The position numbers were made by a program, and so were the translations under genes. From NCBI RefSeq assembly GCF_002250055.1, contig NZ_CP018866.1, positions 4,150,869 to 4,214,868 on the forward strand: a stretch of DNA of 64,000 nucleotides, written 5' to 3'. The stretch comes from Sutcliffiella cohnii. Lineage in GTDB: Bacteria > Bacillota > Bacilli > Bacillales > Bacillaceae_I. The notes beneath the pieces are model-generated. The model did no database searches. It saw only the letters and a program-made list of their open reading frames with translations, and was not told where the DNA came from. Position 1 is the stretch's first letter, and every line of letters starts with the position of its first letter. Positions 33,621 to 41,975 of the stretch are shown here, in pieces.

Positions 33621-34133
33621 ATGATTAATAGCTATACAAGGTTTACCGCAACGTTGCTCGTGTTGAATGTGGTAACAATTTTAATAGCTGGGTTGTTTAT
33701 ATTAAGGCATTTTCCACCTATTCATACGATCAATGCAATACTTGCTGGAGGTTTTGCGATTGTTCTATTGTGTGTGAGGTGGAAATGGGTGCCGGTTTTT
33801 GCAATCATTTATGGTCTTATATTTTCTGTTCTTACTATCCCTTCCCTAGTAATCTCCATGTTTCGAAGTGTGGATCCGGAATATAACGCAATGTTGGAAG
33901 CAAGTAATCCTTTTATTGGTATTAGTTTTCTTACAGCTATTTTTGTTTTAGCCATTTTAACGTTTTCAATTTTATCGCTGAAAGCAAACATCCAACAAAC
34001 GAATGAACCCTTCTCTTTCTTTCCTTTAGTGAAAGGGGCACTTTTTCCAATACCTATTCAACTCCCCATCGTGATTACTCTTCAAAACTTTCCCAGATCG
34101 CACAAAAGTTCAAAGAAAATAATAATTAGCTAG
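33621..34133 (+). pseudogene. 3'-truncated duplicate of the membrane cupredoxin gene
   Basis: The first 139 codons and the upstream region are nearly identical to the gene at 50496-51281: four transmembrane segments, starting INSYTRFTATLL. After FFPLVKGA the reading departs (LFPIPIQLPIVI...) and ends at 170 residues without the extracytoplasmic cupredoxin domain. It may still make a small membrane protein, but it is best viewed as a duplication remnant. Confidence 0.75.
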
Positions 34134-34378
34134 AAGTTAAATTAAACTATAAACTCTTTTTATTAGAATCTTTCAACCATCCCTAAAAAACTTTTAACCT
34201 ATATTAAAAAACTTTTCACTACAAGTATTTCCAGCTCATTTGAGTTTTTTTCTAAAGTAAAAATTATGTATATTTTTGATTTTGACTTTTTCAGAGATAT
34301 TTCTAGGTGATTACTATCTTTTCATTACCTTGCTTATCTTACTACCCCTAACAAAAATAGGAATTTACGGATTTCCGT

Positions 34379-35278
34379 CTATTTTGATTCTGCTAAATTA
34401 GATAATTCTTTAATCTTTTTACTAATAAACTCCGTATTTTTCAAATTATTTTGTAAATTAAAAATATGAACTGCTTGTTTGTATTGCTTTATCGCTTGAT
34501 GAACCTCGTTTTGAAGTTCATAATTGTAACCGATATGATAAACAAACTCTCCATATAAATACAGAAATTCTCCTTTGATACATTGGTCTAACCCATTTTT
34601 ACAAACTGTAATTGAATGATCATATTCACCTAAATGAGTTAAGACTTTACTAAAATTATACAGAACTCTAATGTATATTGTTAGGTCCTTTAATAACTCA
34701 CGTTTCTCTAGTTCTTCAATACAAGTCAGGTAGATTTCATACGCCTTTTTATGCTCCTTTAATTCTGCATAAATGACCCCCATTGTATTTAAAATACTTA
34801 ACTCTTGCTCAGAAAATAACTCTACCTTTTTTATTTTCTCCCTAATTTCTAATGCTCTTTTTATTGTTTCAATCGCTTTATCCGGATTGCCGTCAGCATA
34901 ATAATACGCCATACCTTTATGCCACAACAAAAATTGTCTCCATTCCAAAGAATCGTCACTTTTGAAATCGTTTTCTTCCTTCAAGACTATATTCTTAACC
35001 TCTGCATAGTCTTTTCTTCTCACCGCTTCTCGAAGCGAAGATTGAATTTTTTTCATATAAGAAACATCTTGTATATTAGCAAAAAGAAAAAAATGTTCCA
35101 TATCAACATTTAGACGTTGCGAGAGTTGATAGAGTATATTTGCAGATGGATATGTTTCACCCTTTTCAATTTTGCTAAGCATTGATTGATTACATATATC
35201 TTTGCTTACTTCTTCTTGAGTTAAACCTAAATGAAGTCGTAAACGACGAATCCCTTTCCCTACTAAATTACCACTCAT
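34379..35278 (-). CDS. PlcR-like quorum-sensing regulator (RNPP family, HTH-TPR)
   Basis: About 299 residues. N-terminal HTH (GIRRLRLHLGLTQEEVSKDICNQSMLSKIEKG) is followed by tandem TPR helices from about residue 75 to the end (FLLWHKGMAYYYADGNPDKAIETIKRALEI; TYIRVLYNFSKVLTHLGEYDHSI-type repeats). This is the build of RNPP regulators, which bind imported peptides. A longer reading from 35338 lacks a ribosome site; GGAGAAGAG precedes 35278. The divergent gene at 35434 encodes a PapR-like exported peptide, making a PlcR/PapR-type pair. Probable regulator of the flanking cluster. Confidence 0.87.
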   Translation of the reverse strand: MSGNLVGKGIRRLRLHLGLTQEEVSKDICNQSMLSKIEKGETYPSANILYQLSQRLNVDMEHFFLFANIQDVSYMKKIQSSLREAVRRKDYAEVKNIVLKEENDFKSDDSLEWRQFLLWHKGMAYYYADGNPDKAIETIKRALEIREKIKKVELFSEQELSILNTMGVIYAELKEHKKAYEIYLTCIEELEKRELLKDLTIYIRVLYNFSKVLTHLGEYDHSITVCKNGLDQCIKGEFLYLYGEFVYHIGYNYELQNEVHQAIKQYKQAVHIFNLQNNLKNTEFISKKIKELSNLAESK

Positions 35279-35303
35279 CTCTTCTCCAAACCCCCCAACC
35301 CAG

Positions 35304-35325
35304 TTCAATATTCCTATATTCATAA
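35304..35325. promoter_or_regulatory. Shared cluster motif, copy A
   Basis: CAATATTCCTATATTCATAA in the regulator/pheromone intergenic region. One of five occurrences of an AATATTCC-K-ATATTAATA motif. Confidence 0.6.
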
Positions 35326-35390
35326 GACAAAACGACATACTTAGAGTAAAATAGACTTAAAGTATTAAAAAATTCAGGGAATTAATAGTT

Positions 35391-35412
35391 CCAATATTCC
35401 CCTATTTATATT
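35391..35412. promoter_or_regulatory. Shared cluster motif, copy B
   Basis: CAATATTCCCCTATTTATAT, just upstream of the pheromone gene's ribosome site; a diverged copy. Confidence 0.5.
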
Positions 35413-35433
35413 ATGCAGAAAGGAGTGAGGATT

Positions 35434-35559
35434 GTGAAGGGGTTTTTTAAGATGACAATGTGTTTAACATTATTCTGTTCTATACTTGGATTTACCACCA
35501 GTACTTTAGCGGATAATAATGTACCTATCGTACCAACTGAACTACCTTACGAAAATTAA
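35434..35559 (+). CDS. PapR-like signalling peptide precursor (41 codons)
   Basis: A GTG start lies 8 bases after a strong GAAAGGAG site. The 41-residue product has a Sec-type signal peptide (KGFFKMTMCLTLFCSILGF, cleavage likely after TLA) and the mature tail DNNVPIVPTELPYEN. The last seven residues, TELPYEN, match the PapR heptapeptide pattern of the Bacillus cereus group (ADLPFEF/SDLPFEH): acidic-L-P-aromatic-E at the extreme C-terminus. It is divergent from the PlcR-like gene, as an RNPP pheromone gene should be near its receptor. Export, processing and re-import by an oligopeptide permease are assumed. Confidence 0.82.
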   Translation: MKGFFKMTMCLTLFCSILGFTTSTLADNNVPIVPTELPYEN

Positions 35560-35867
35560 TAAAAGAGTAATAGAAATGTATTTAGCAACTGGAGATTAAG
35601 CCATTTTTATTCAATTTCTTGAGTTGTGGTTTACCCAAACCTACAATTAAAAATGAGGTGGGCAACCTACACATGCCCACCTCTCTTTAAAGAGCTTATC
35701 CATAAAATGATAATAATAAAATAACTTCAATTTATGAGTTTCAATTTTTATGATCGTACTTCTACTATTAGATTTATGATGTGACCAAAAATAAATAATT
35801 TCGTTATTGTTTTGCCTTAGAGTGAGGTCCAACCATAGATTCCTGCGAAAATCATTTCAACTACCTT
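35560..35867. other. Region between the pheromone and NUDIX genes
   Basis: Contains the terminator at 35655-35690. The rest shows no gene. Confidence 0.5.
35655..35690 (+). terminator. Terminator after the pheromone gene
   Basis: GAGGTGGGC/GCCCACCTC stem with a 10-base loop, then TCTTTAAA. Confidence 0.65.
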
Positions 35868-36341
35868 TTATTCTACTCGTAATTTTCCGTCCAGTATATT
35901 TCTTAAAAAAAACTCTTTTGTGTCAGGGTGCGTTAATAGGTCCATAACATTATTTTTGTTTATAAATACAATTTCATCAATCTCGTCATCTTTTTGTTTT
36001 AATGTTTCTAATTCACCGAAATATTCTACTAAGAACATTGTAGTTTCTTGCTTATTAAAACCTATCTTCTTTCGAATTTCAATAGGGAAAGAAAAGGTTA
36101 TTTTTTCATGAAATTGTTTTATAATAGTATAGTCTTTAGAACCTGTTTCTTCATCTAATTCTCTTATAATCGAATCTTGTAGACCATTATCTTCCTCTTT
36201 AACTCCACCTTTAATAAAGTCCCACTCTCCTTTAATATTTTCCTTACCCTCTTTAGTATTTATTTTAGTCTTATGAACCAATAAAAATTTTTCTCCTTTA
36301 TAAACAATGGCACCTACCGCATTTCTAATTATTTTCAACAC
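35868..36341 (-). CDS. NUDIX hydrolase
   Basis: 157 residues. The NUDIX box reads GGVKEEDNGLQDSIIRELDEETG (positions about 45-67), matching GX5EX7REUXEEXGU. Hydrolyses a nucleoside diphosphate linked to another group; the substrate is unknown. The start is TTG (36341) or GTG (36344) with GAGG very close, so initiation is uncertain. It lies downstream of the large operon but beyond that operon's terminator, so it is probably separately expressed. Confidence 0.88.
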   Translation of the reverse strand: MLKIIRNAVGAIVYKGEKFLLVHKTKINTKEGKENIKGEWDFIKGGVKEEDNGLQDSIIRELDEETGSKDYTIIKQFHEKITFSFPIEIRKKIGFNKQETTMFLVEYFGELETLKQKDDEIDEIVFINKNNVMDLLTHPDTKEFFLRNILDGKLRVE

Positions 36342-36389
36342 CTCACAACACCATATTTTCTAGCCCTAGAAGCAAAATTTATCTATTAA

Positions 36390-36420
36390 TAAAAGCACGA
36401 CCTATAGGTACGTGCTTTTA
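36390..36420 (-). terminator. Terminator of the 43.8-36.4 kb operon
   Basis: AAAAGCACG (36391-36399) pairs with CGTGCTTTT (36411-36419); the T tract follows on the minus strand, 6 bases after the last stop codon. Confidence 0.85.
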
Positions 36421-36425
36421 GGTAC

Positions 36426-37751
36426 TTAAACTATACTTTCATAGCATACTTTTCTGTTTTCTAGAAAATTGATAGCATCTTCTAAGTTTGAGTACCCGTA
36501 GAGGACATCTAGGTTTTTTTTACATTCATTATAAGATAAACCTTTTATCTCATTTTTGATAATCGGAACAGAATGAGAATTCATACTTAGCCTGTCAATA
36601 CCTAAACCAACCAGATACGAAAGAGCAATTGGGTTCGATGCCAGTTCTCCACATACACTAACCGGTTTATTATAAAGTTGTGCAGCATCGACTGTCATTT
36701 TAATTAGTTTTAATAAAGCAGGGTGTAATTCACTATATAAAGATTTAACATGTATGTTTTGACGGTCCACAGCTAACGTGTATTGTGTTAAGTCATTTGT
36801 TCCAATACTGAAAAAATCCGCGACTTCCGCTAGATGCTCGGCTATTAAGCAACTACTAGGAATTTCTATCATAATCCCGACATCTACCATTTTAAATGGG
36901 GTAGCTTTTGAAATTAATTCCTGCCTAACCTCCTCTATTAATTTTTTTGCATATAGAAATTGCTCTATGTGTGAAATCATAGGTATCATAATTGATACTT
37001 CTCCAAATATAGCAGCTCGCAATATTCCCTTTACTTGATCTTTAAAAAGCTTTCTTCCCATATCATTACTAATAATTCTGCTAGCTCGATAACCTAAAGA
37101 GGGATTTTCCTCTATTGGATGATTAAAGAATTTTGTAGGCTTATCTCCACCAATATCAAAAGTCCGAATAACTACTGGCTTTTTAACGTTTTTCAAAACA
37201 TCAAAATATGTATTGAAATGATCTTCTTCACTAGGCGGCATTAACCTATTCATGAATAAAAGTTCTGTTCTAAAAACCCCTATTCCATCTGCAATACCAT
37301 CTAAATTTACTACATCAGTTAAACTACCAACATTCGCCATCACCTGAATCTCTTTACCGTCACGTGTTTTCTGAACGGACTTAACGCTTTCTTTCATTTC
37401 CTTTTGGTTTCTTCGGTATTCATTAAGCCTGTCATTTGCATCTTTTTGTTCAACTTCATCCGGTTCCACTTTACAAAAACCAGTAAGGCCGTCTAATATT
37501 ACAAGTTTATTTAACATCTTTTCAACATTAGTTGTCATCAAGACAGGAATCCCTAAATTTTTTGCAACTATTACCGCGTGTGAGGTTGGACAAGCATCTC
37601 TTATTAAAATACCAACTACACTTTCTAGTGGTAAATTTATAGTATCATTGGGGGTTAAATCATCTACTGCCAAAATTAAACTTCTTTTATCATCGATATT
37701 TCTTTTTACATATTCAAGGTTCACTGTGAAACCCACAGCAATACCGTCCAC
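36426..37751 (-). CDS. EI-like PEP-utilising phosphotransferase lacking the HPr-binding domain
   Basis: About 441 residues resembling PTS enzyme I from its phosphohistidine domain onward. The swivelling His loop is IRDACPTSHAVIVAKNLGIPVL. The PEP-binding barrel has IGVFRTELLFMNR, VVIRTFDIGGDK, NPSLGYRASR, MIPMISHIEQ, GIMIEIPS, FFSIGTNDLTQYTLAVDR and the catalytic-region CGELASNP. The N-terminal helical HPr-binding domain of EI (roughly 140 residues) is missing, so the phosphoryl acceptor is probably not HPr. Start unclear: GTG at 37751, or an ATT at 37778 placed 6 bases after GGAGG. Last gene of the operon. Confidence 0.85.
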   Translation of the reverse strand: MDGIAVGFTVNLEYVKRNIDDKRSLILAVDDLTPNDTINLPLESVVGILIRDACPTSHAVIVAKNLGIPVLMTTNVEKMLNKLVILDGLTGFCKVEPDEVEQKDANDRLNEYRRNQKEMKESVKSVQKTRDGKEIQVMANVGSLTDVVNLDGIADGIGVFRTELLFMNRLMPPSEEDHFNTYFDVLKNVKKPVVIRTFDIGGDKPTKFFNHPIEENPSLGYRASRIISNDMGRKLFKDQVKGILRAAIFGEVSIMIPMISHIEQFLYAKKLIEEVRQELISKATPFKMVDVGIMIEIPSSCLIAEHLAEVADFFSIGTNDLTQYTLAVDRQNIHVKSLYSELHPALLKLIKMTVDAAQLYNKPVSVCGELASNPIALSYLVGLGIDRLSMNSHSVPIIKNEIKGLSYNECKKNLDVLYGYSNLEDAINFLENRKVCYESIV

Positions 37752-37770
37752 GAGGACATTACAAAAATAA

Positions 37771-38922
37771 TTAATAATTAAGCACCTCCTTCATTTTACT
37801 TTCACATATAGCAATGTATGATTCTAAACCACTATATTCCATATATGTTTCATAATAAAACGATTTATAAGGGTCACATTCCAGGATTCCAAAAATATCT
37901 TTATAGAGGAAAGATTTGTTCCGTTCAATCACCTTACTAAAATACTCATATGCTGATAAATAATCTTTTTGGTAAAACCTCACAATACCTTTATTTAATA
38001 AAGAATGAATTAGGGCAGGATTCGATTCAAAGGCCTTGCCAAAATACTCTTCTGCCTCCGCCAAATTCCCCAGAGTCATATACATAACACCAATCATATT
38101 TAGAACACCTGCATCATTTGGTCGTAATTCTAATGCCTTTTTATATGTATCAAGTGCTTCCAAATTTTTATTTACGGAACGAAGCACGTGTCCATGAAAC
38201 ATATGTAAAGTGGAAGAATTGGGATTAATGTTTAATGCATGAGTTGTCTTGTTAATTGCATAATCAAAATCACCTAATGTGCGGGATATAAGTCCAATAT
38301 ATCCATGTAGAACAGGGTCATTCGGTGTTTCTTCTAATTGCTCTTTCATCAACTGTATATACTTTTTACTTTTTGCATCTCTATCTTCTCTTGACCGAGT
38401 ATGACCGATATGGTTTAGTACGATGTCAGAGTCTTCTATTAAATAACCTGATTGAATAATAGAGGTATCAATAGATTCATTTACTTTCTTAGCGTATTTA
38501 TATTCTAGATTATTCCTAAATAACTTTAGTACTTTATTAGAATACCAACCTCCGGAAGCAAAAAAGTTATATCTATAAAACCGAATCCCCCCCACATCGC
38601 TTGAAACTTTATTAATAGCTTCCTTTATTTTGGGAATTTCCGTTTCATCAAAAAATTCATCCGCATCAAGGAATAGTACCCAATCCGTTTGCACGTACTT
38701 TAGCACTTCATTGCGCATAGCACTAAAGTCCCCATTAAAAACCTTATATTTTACTTGGTCTGTGTATTCCGTTGCAATCTCGATAGTTTTATCTGTAGAG
38801 CCAGTATCTAATATGATAATTTCATTAACAGTTGCTTGGACACTTTCTATGCATTTTCTTAAAAAAGTCTCCTCATTTTTTACCATTAAACAAAGTGAAA
38901 TTGTTTGGGTTTGCATTTTCAT
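37771..38922 (-). CDS. GT2 glycosyltransferase with C-terminal TPRs (SunS-like architecture)
   Basis: 383 residues. The GT-A domain (about 8-200) has SLCLMVKNEETFLRKCIESV, EIIILDTGSTDKT and the metal-binding DXD-type VLFLDADEFF. Residues about 215-340 form TPR repeats (ALDTYKKALELRPNDAGVLNMIGVMYMTLGNLAEAEEYFGKAFESNP). The same GT2-TPR build is known for SunS, the S-glycosyltransferase of sublancin, and for many other Bacillus enzymes, so acting on a peptide is possible but not shown. It overlaps the ribosome site of the EI-like gene and follows a hydrolase gene by 4 bases. Confidence 0.87.
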   Translation of the reverse strand: MKMQTQTISLCLMVKNEETFLRKCIESVQATVNEIIILDTGSTDKTIEIATEYTDQVKYKVFNGDFSAMRNEVLKYVQTDWVLFLDADEFFDETEIPKIKEAINKVSSDVGGIRFYRYNFFASGGWYSNKVLKLFRNNLEYKYAKKVNESIDTSIIQSGYLIEDSDIVLNHIGHTRSREDRDAKSKKYIQLMKEQLEETPNDPVLHGYIGLISRTLGDFDYAINKTTHALNINPNSSTLHMFHGHVLRSVNKNLEALDTYKKALELRPNDAGVLNMIGVMYMTLGNLAEAEEYFGKAFESNPALIHSLLNKGIVRFYQKDYLSAYEYFSKVIERNKSFLYKDIFGILECDPYKSFYYETYMEYSGLESYIAICESKMKEVLNY

Positions 38923-38926
38923 CCTC

Positions 38927-39631
38927 CTACTTTACTTCTTTTATAAACTTCGATATATCTCTTGATAGCTGTTGCCTTACTTCATAGTTGCCAAACAGAT
39001 GGTCCATTTCTTTATAACCTTTTATTTTTATAAAAGTACTAACTTCATCTGCAGCTTTCTGCACTTTATAGTCTTTGTTCCCAAAATAAAGGATACAATT
39101 AATACCTGATTCTTTAATCAATTTCCTTATAAAGATTTTAGATCTTTCTTCAGAAAACTTATCGTTTAGGTGGAATTCTCCACTTCTTATGGATAATTGT
39201 CCGGAGAACTTAAGGTTTTCAGCCAAATCACTACTTATAATTATATTTCCAGGACTCCTATGTTTCACTGCAACAACGCTAGAAACAATAGCCCCTATAC
39301 TTAAACCTAAAAAAAATATCTCCTTTTCTGGATATAGCTGCATAATATACTTCATTACTAGTTCCGTATCCTCTATCATTTGACTAAATGTAGTACTAAA
39401 GAAGTTTCCGCTAGAATCACCCGCACCCCTAAAGTCAAACCTGACAGTTAGAATATTATCCACCACTAAATTATTTGCTAGTATAGTCTGGAGTTTTTGT
39501 GGCCCAGTTTTATTTCCCGTTAAACCGTGACAAATAATTAGTATAGCTTCTACTTTTTCAGGAATTGTTAATATAGAAGCAATCCATTCATTTTTATTTC
39601 TATGTGGGATGATTACTTCTTGTTGAAACAT
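38927..39631 (-). CDS. Alpha/beta hydrolase
   Basis: 234 residues. Oxyanion region IICHGLTGNKTGPQ, strand VRFDFRGAGDSSG and nucleophile elbow GLSIGAIVSS (Ser near 101); the catalytic aspartate is likely in YFGNKDYKV and the histidine in EMDHLFG. It resembles small serine esterases or acyl-transferring hydrolases. Cytoplasmic. In a tight operon between two glycosyltransferase genes; it might trim or transfer an acyl or peptide group during product assembly (inference). Confidence 0.83.
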   Translation of the reverse strand: MFQQEVIIPHRNKNEWIASILTIPEKVEAILIICHGLTGNKTGPQKLQTILANNLVVDNILTVRFDFRGAGDSSGNFFSTTFSQMIEDTELVMKYIMQLYPEKEIFFLGLSIGAIVSSVVAVKHRSPGNIIISSDLAENLKFSGQLSIRSGEFHLNDKFSEERSKIFIRKLIKESGINCILYFGNKDYKVQKAADEVSTFIKIKGYKEMDHLFGNYEVRQQLSRDISKFIKEVK

Positions 39632-39643
39632 GCAACTCCTCCA

Positions 39644-41356
39644 TTACCACTGGATATTGATTTTGTTCTTTATTGATTCTAATATCGTTTCCTTATTTTC
39701 CTCCCACTGATTAACCGTAAATACTATGAATGGAATAATGTTATTCAAAAACTGGGAATATATTAATATAGTATTCAAATGATGACTAGGCACTACCAAA
39801 ATAACTAATTCCACTTCCTCCTTTATTAAAAGGAACTTCTTTTGTATATAGTTGAAAAAATTATCATTGGCATCATTTTGAATATTCAGTATTTTTACTT
39901 CGCCATATTCTTCTCGTGGATTAAACTCCTCATAAATCTCCATATAATTCGCTTTAATATTGGGATCGAAAACAGAAGAAAACATTTCAAATTTTTTAGC
40001 ATCTTCACCCCTATGTAACTGTAAAAAATGTTCTAAATTAAGCTTCCACTGATTAAATTTTTTGTCATTCATATTTCTATCATGATATAGATGATAGCCT
40101 ATAGACCTATTAGAAAATAACCACCTAACATTGTTATTATGGAGGCGATAACCCCATTCAATATCTTCCATTCCCCAACCTTTAAAATCTTCATTAAAAG
40201 TAGTACTCTTTGCTAGAAAAGAGGGCAAAGACACTATACACGTATAGCATAAACTCCATGGGTGCATTAGATAATTAATATCTTGTGAATACTTACTTAT
40301 TAAGACTTCTCTACTTTCCATTTTTATTTTATTTTTCGGAATATAATCAATATGCTCAGGTAAATGCCTTCTCGCACCTAAAACAACCGTTCTACTAGAT
40401 TTGTTATGATAGTCAATGTGAGTTAAGATAAAATCTTCTTGAACTAATATATCACTATCTAAAAAAATTATAACTTCTCCTCTTGCTATAGCTACCCCTT
40501 TATTCCTTGCACTTCCAGGGCCTCTTTTTCCATTGTTCTGAATGTAGCGTACACCTGGGAAGGTTGCTACCACTTCACGAGTATCGTCTGTAGATTGGTC
40601 GTCTACTACGATAATCTCATACTTTACACTCGAAATATTTTGTTTTTCCAAGTAATGCAAACACTCTTTTAAATGATTTGATCTATTGTATGCTGGAATA
40701 ATGACGGAAGCCAAAATTCTTTCTCTTTTTTCTATACATTCAATCTTGTCCATAACCATTTTTACATTTTCCTCTAAACTTGTGTTAGTTGTATCTATAT
40801 AAAACATATCTTCCGTAACTTGCAAGGAACCAACACTTCGTTTTTGATCATTTTCATCTCTTTTTTTATTGTAATAAAGGAATTCCTCTATATCTTTAAT
40901 TTTATTTGTCCTTTCCAATTCCCGACGATTTCTATTAAACCGTTCATCTCTTTTTGCATCTAAAATTATATTAAGTATTGCATTTGGGAAAAAGCCATGT
41001 GTATTTCTTCCTTCTATTACTGCAGATTCTGAACCCAAGTGCTTTTTAATTATAGAATAAGCTATTTCTTCATATCTTTTCTGTGCCCCAACACTTGATA
41101 CTATCTTTTCTATTGCTAAGTTCCCTTGAATTTCCCTAGTTATATTTTTTCCATCAAACATTATAGTTGGGTAAGAGTTATAATTATTTGTATAAGATAC
41201 ACTAAGCTTATTCTCTGAATTGTCATTTATGAGACACCAAGCGATAGCACGGAATATAAAGCCTAAACTTATATGCTTTATTCCTAAACTATTGGCTAAT
41301 TCATTTGCAAAAGCACTCTTTCCCGCTCCTGATGTTCCATCAACTGTAATGATCAA
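39644..41356 (-). CDS. Cytidylate-kinase-like domain fused to a GT2 glycosyltransferase
   Basis: 570 residues, an unusual two-part enzyme. Residues 1 to about 200 form a P-loop kinase like (d)CMP kinase (ITVDGTSGAGKSAFANELANSLG; EGRNTHGFFPNA; RDERFNRNRRELER). Residues about 215-440 are a family-2 glycosyltransferase (SVIIPAYNRSNHLKECL; VVDDQSTDDTR; GPGSARNKGVAIARGEVIIFLDSD; WGMEDIEWGYRL). About 110 C-terminal residues are unassigned. TTG start with GAGGTGA 6 bases upstream; it overlaps the preceding kinase gene by 17 bases. Both domains keep their key motifs. The kinase half may provide a nucleotide or phosphorylate an intermediate used by the transferase half. Confidence 0.85.
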   Translation of the reverse strand: MIITVDGTSGAGKSAFANELANSLGIKHISLGFIFRAIAWCLINDNSENKLSVSYTNNYNSYPTIMFDGKNITREIQGNLAIEKIVSSVGAQKRYEEIAYSIIKKHLGSESAVIEGRNTHGFFPNAILNIILDAKRDERFNRNRRELERTNKIKDIEEFLYYNKKRDENDQKRSVGSLQVTEDMFYIDTTNTSLEENVKMVMDKIECIEKRERILASVIIPAYNRSNHLKECLHYLEKQNISSVKYEIIVVDDQSTDDTREVVATFPGVRYIQNNGKRGPGSARNKGVAIARGEVIIFLDSDILVQEDFILTHIDYHNKSSRTVVLGARRHLPEHIDYIPKNKIKMESREVLISKYSQDINYLMHPWSLCYTCIVSLPSFLAKSTTFNEDFKGWGMEDIEWGYRLHNNNVRWLFSNRSIGYHLYHDRNMNDKKFNQWKLNLEHFLQLHRGEDAKKFEMFSSVFDPNIKANYMEIYEEFNPREEYGEVKILNIQNDANDNFFNYIQKKFLLIKEEVELVILVVPSHHLNTILIYSQFLNNIIPFIVFTVNQWEENKETILESIKNKINIQW

Positions 41357-41975
41357 TTAGATTCACCTCAAACAATTTGATAATATTTTCTCGCACTTTT
41401 AACTTAACGTTTTCTATATTCATTGAAGAATCGATTTTAACAACCTTTTTATCTTTTAACATTTCTTCTAGGTTGCTTTTAATTTTGCTTAGTAATATTA
41501 TGTTTCTATCCAACGAATCCTTATTAGACCTAGATGCAACTCTACTAATTGATGTTTGAACATCATTTGCTAAATAAATTATTAAGTCCGGTTCTATTGC
41601 ATTTTCAATAGACTCATAAAGTCCTGTATTTACTCCAAACGTCTTTTGATTAGCAATATGAGAATATAAATACCTATCACACACGACATTTATTCCCTCG
41701 CTAATTGATGGTTGTATCATTGTTTTATAACGAAATAGAAAGTTAATAAAAAGGAAATCTCCAATAGCCTGCTCAATTTTACCGAAGTCTGCATCTACCT
41801 TCTCCCTTATAAAGTTAAATACTTCACCAGCATTATCCCCAGCTGTAATGGAGTGTATTTTATTACAAGGAAACCCTAATTCTTCTATAAGTTTGTTAAT
41901 ATAATTCACAATCGTTGTCTTGCCTGTTCCATCAATACCGCAAACGACAATTAATCTCCCTTTTTCCTTTTCCAC
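41340..41975 (-). CDS. Thymidylate-kinase-like P-loop kinase
   Basis: 211 residues. Walker A VCGIDGTGKTTIVNYINKLIEELG, the DRY-type motif NVVCDRYLYSHIANQ and YLANDVQTSISRVASR lid region agree with TMP kinase-like proteins. In an accessory operon it is more likely to act on a pathway intermediate than to serve DNA synthesis (inference). Overlaps the upstream hydrolase gene by 25 bases and the downstream fusion gene by 17. Confidence 0.85.
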   Translation of the reverse strand: MEKEKGRLIVVCGIDGTGKTTIVNYINKLIEELGFPCNKIHSITAGDNAGEVFNFIREKVDADFGKIEQAIGDFLFINFLFRYKTMIQPSISEGINVVCDRYLYSHIANQKTFGVNTGLYESIENAIEPDLIIYLANDVQTSISRVASRSNKDSLDRNIILLSKIKSNLEEMLKDKKVVKIDSSMNIENVKLKVRENIIKLFEVNLIDHYS

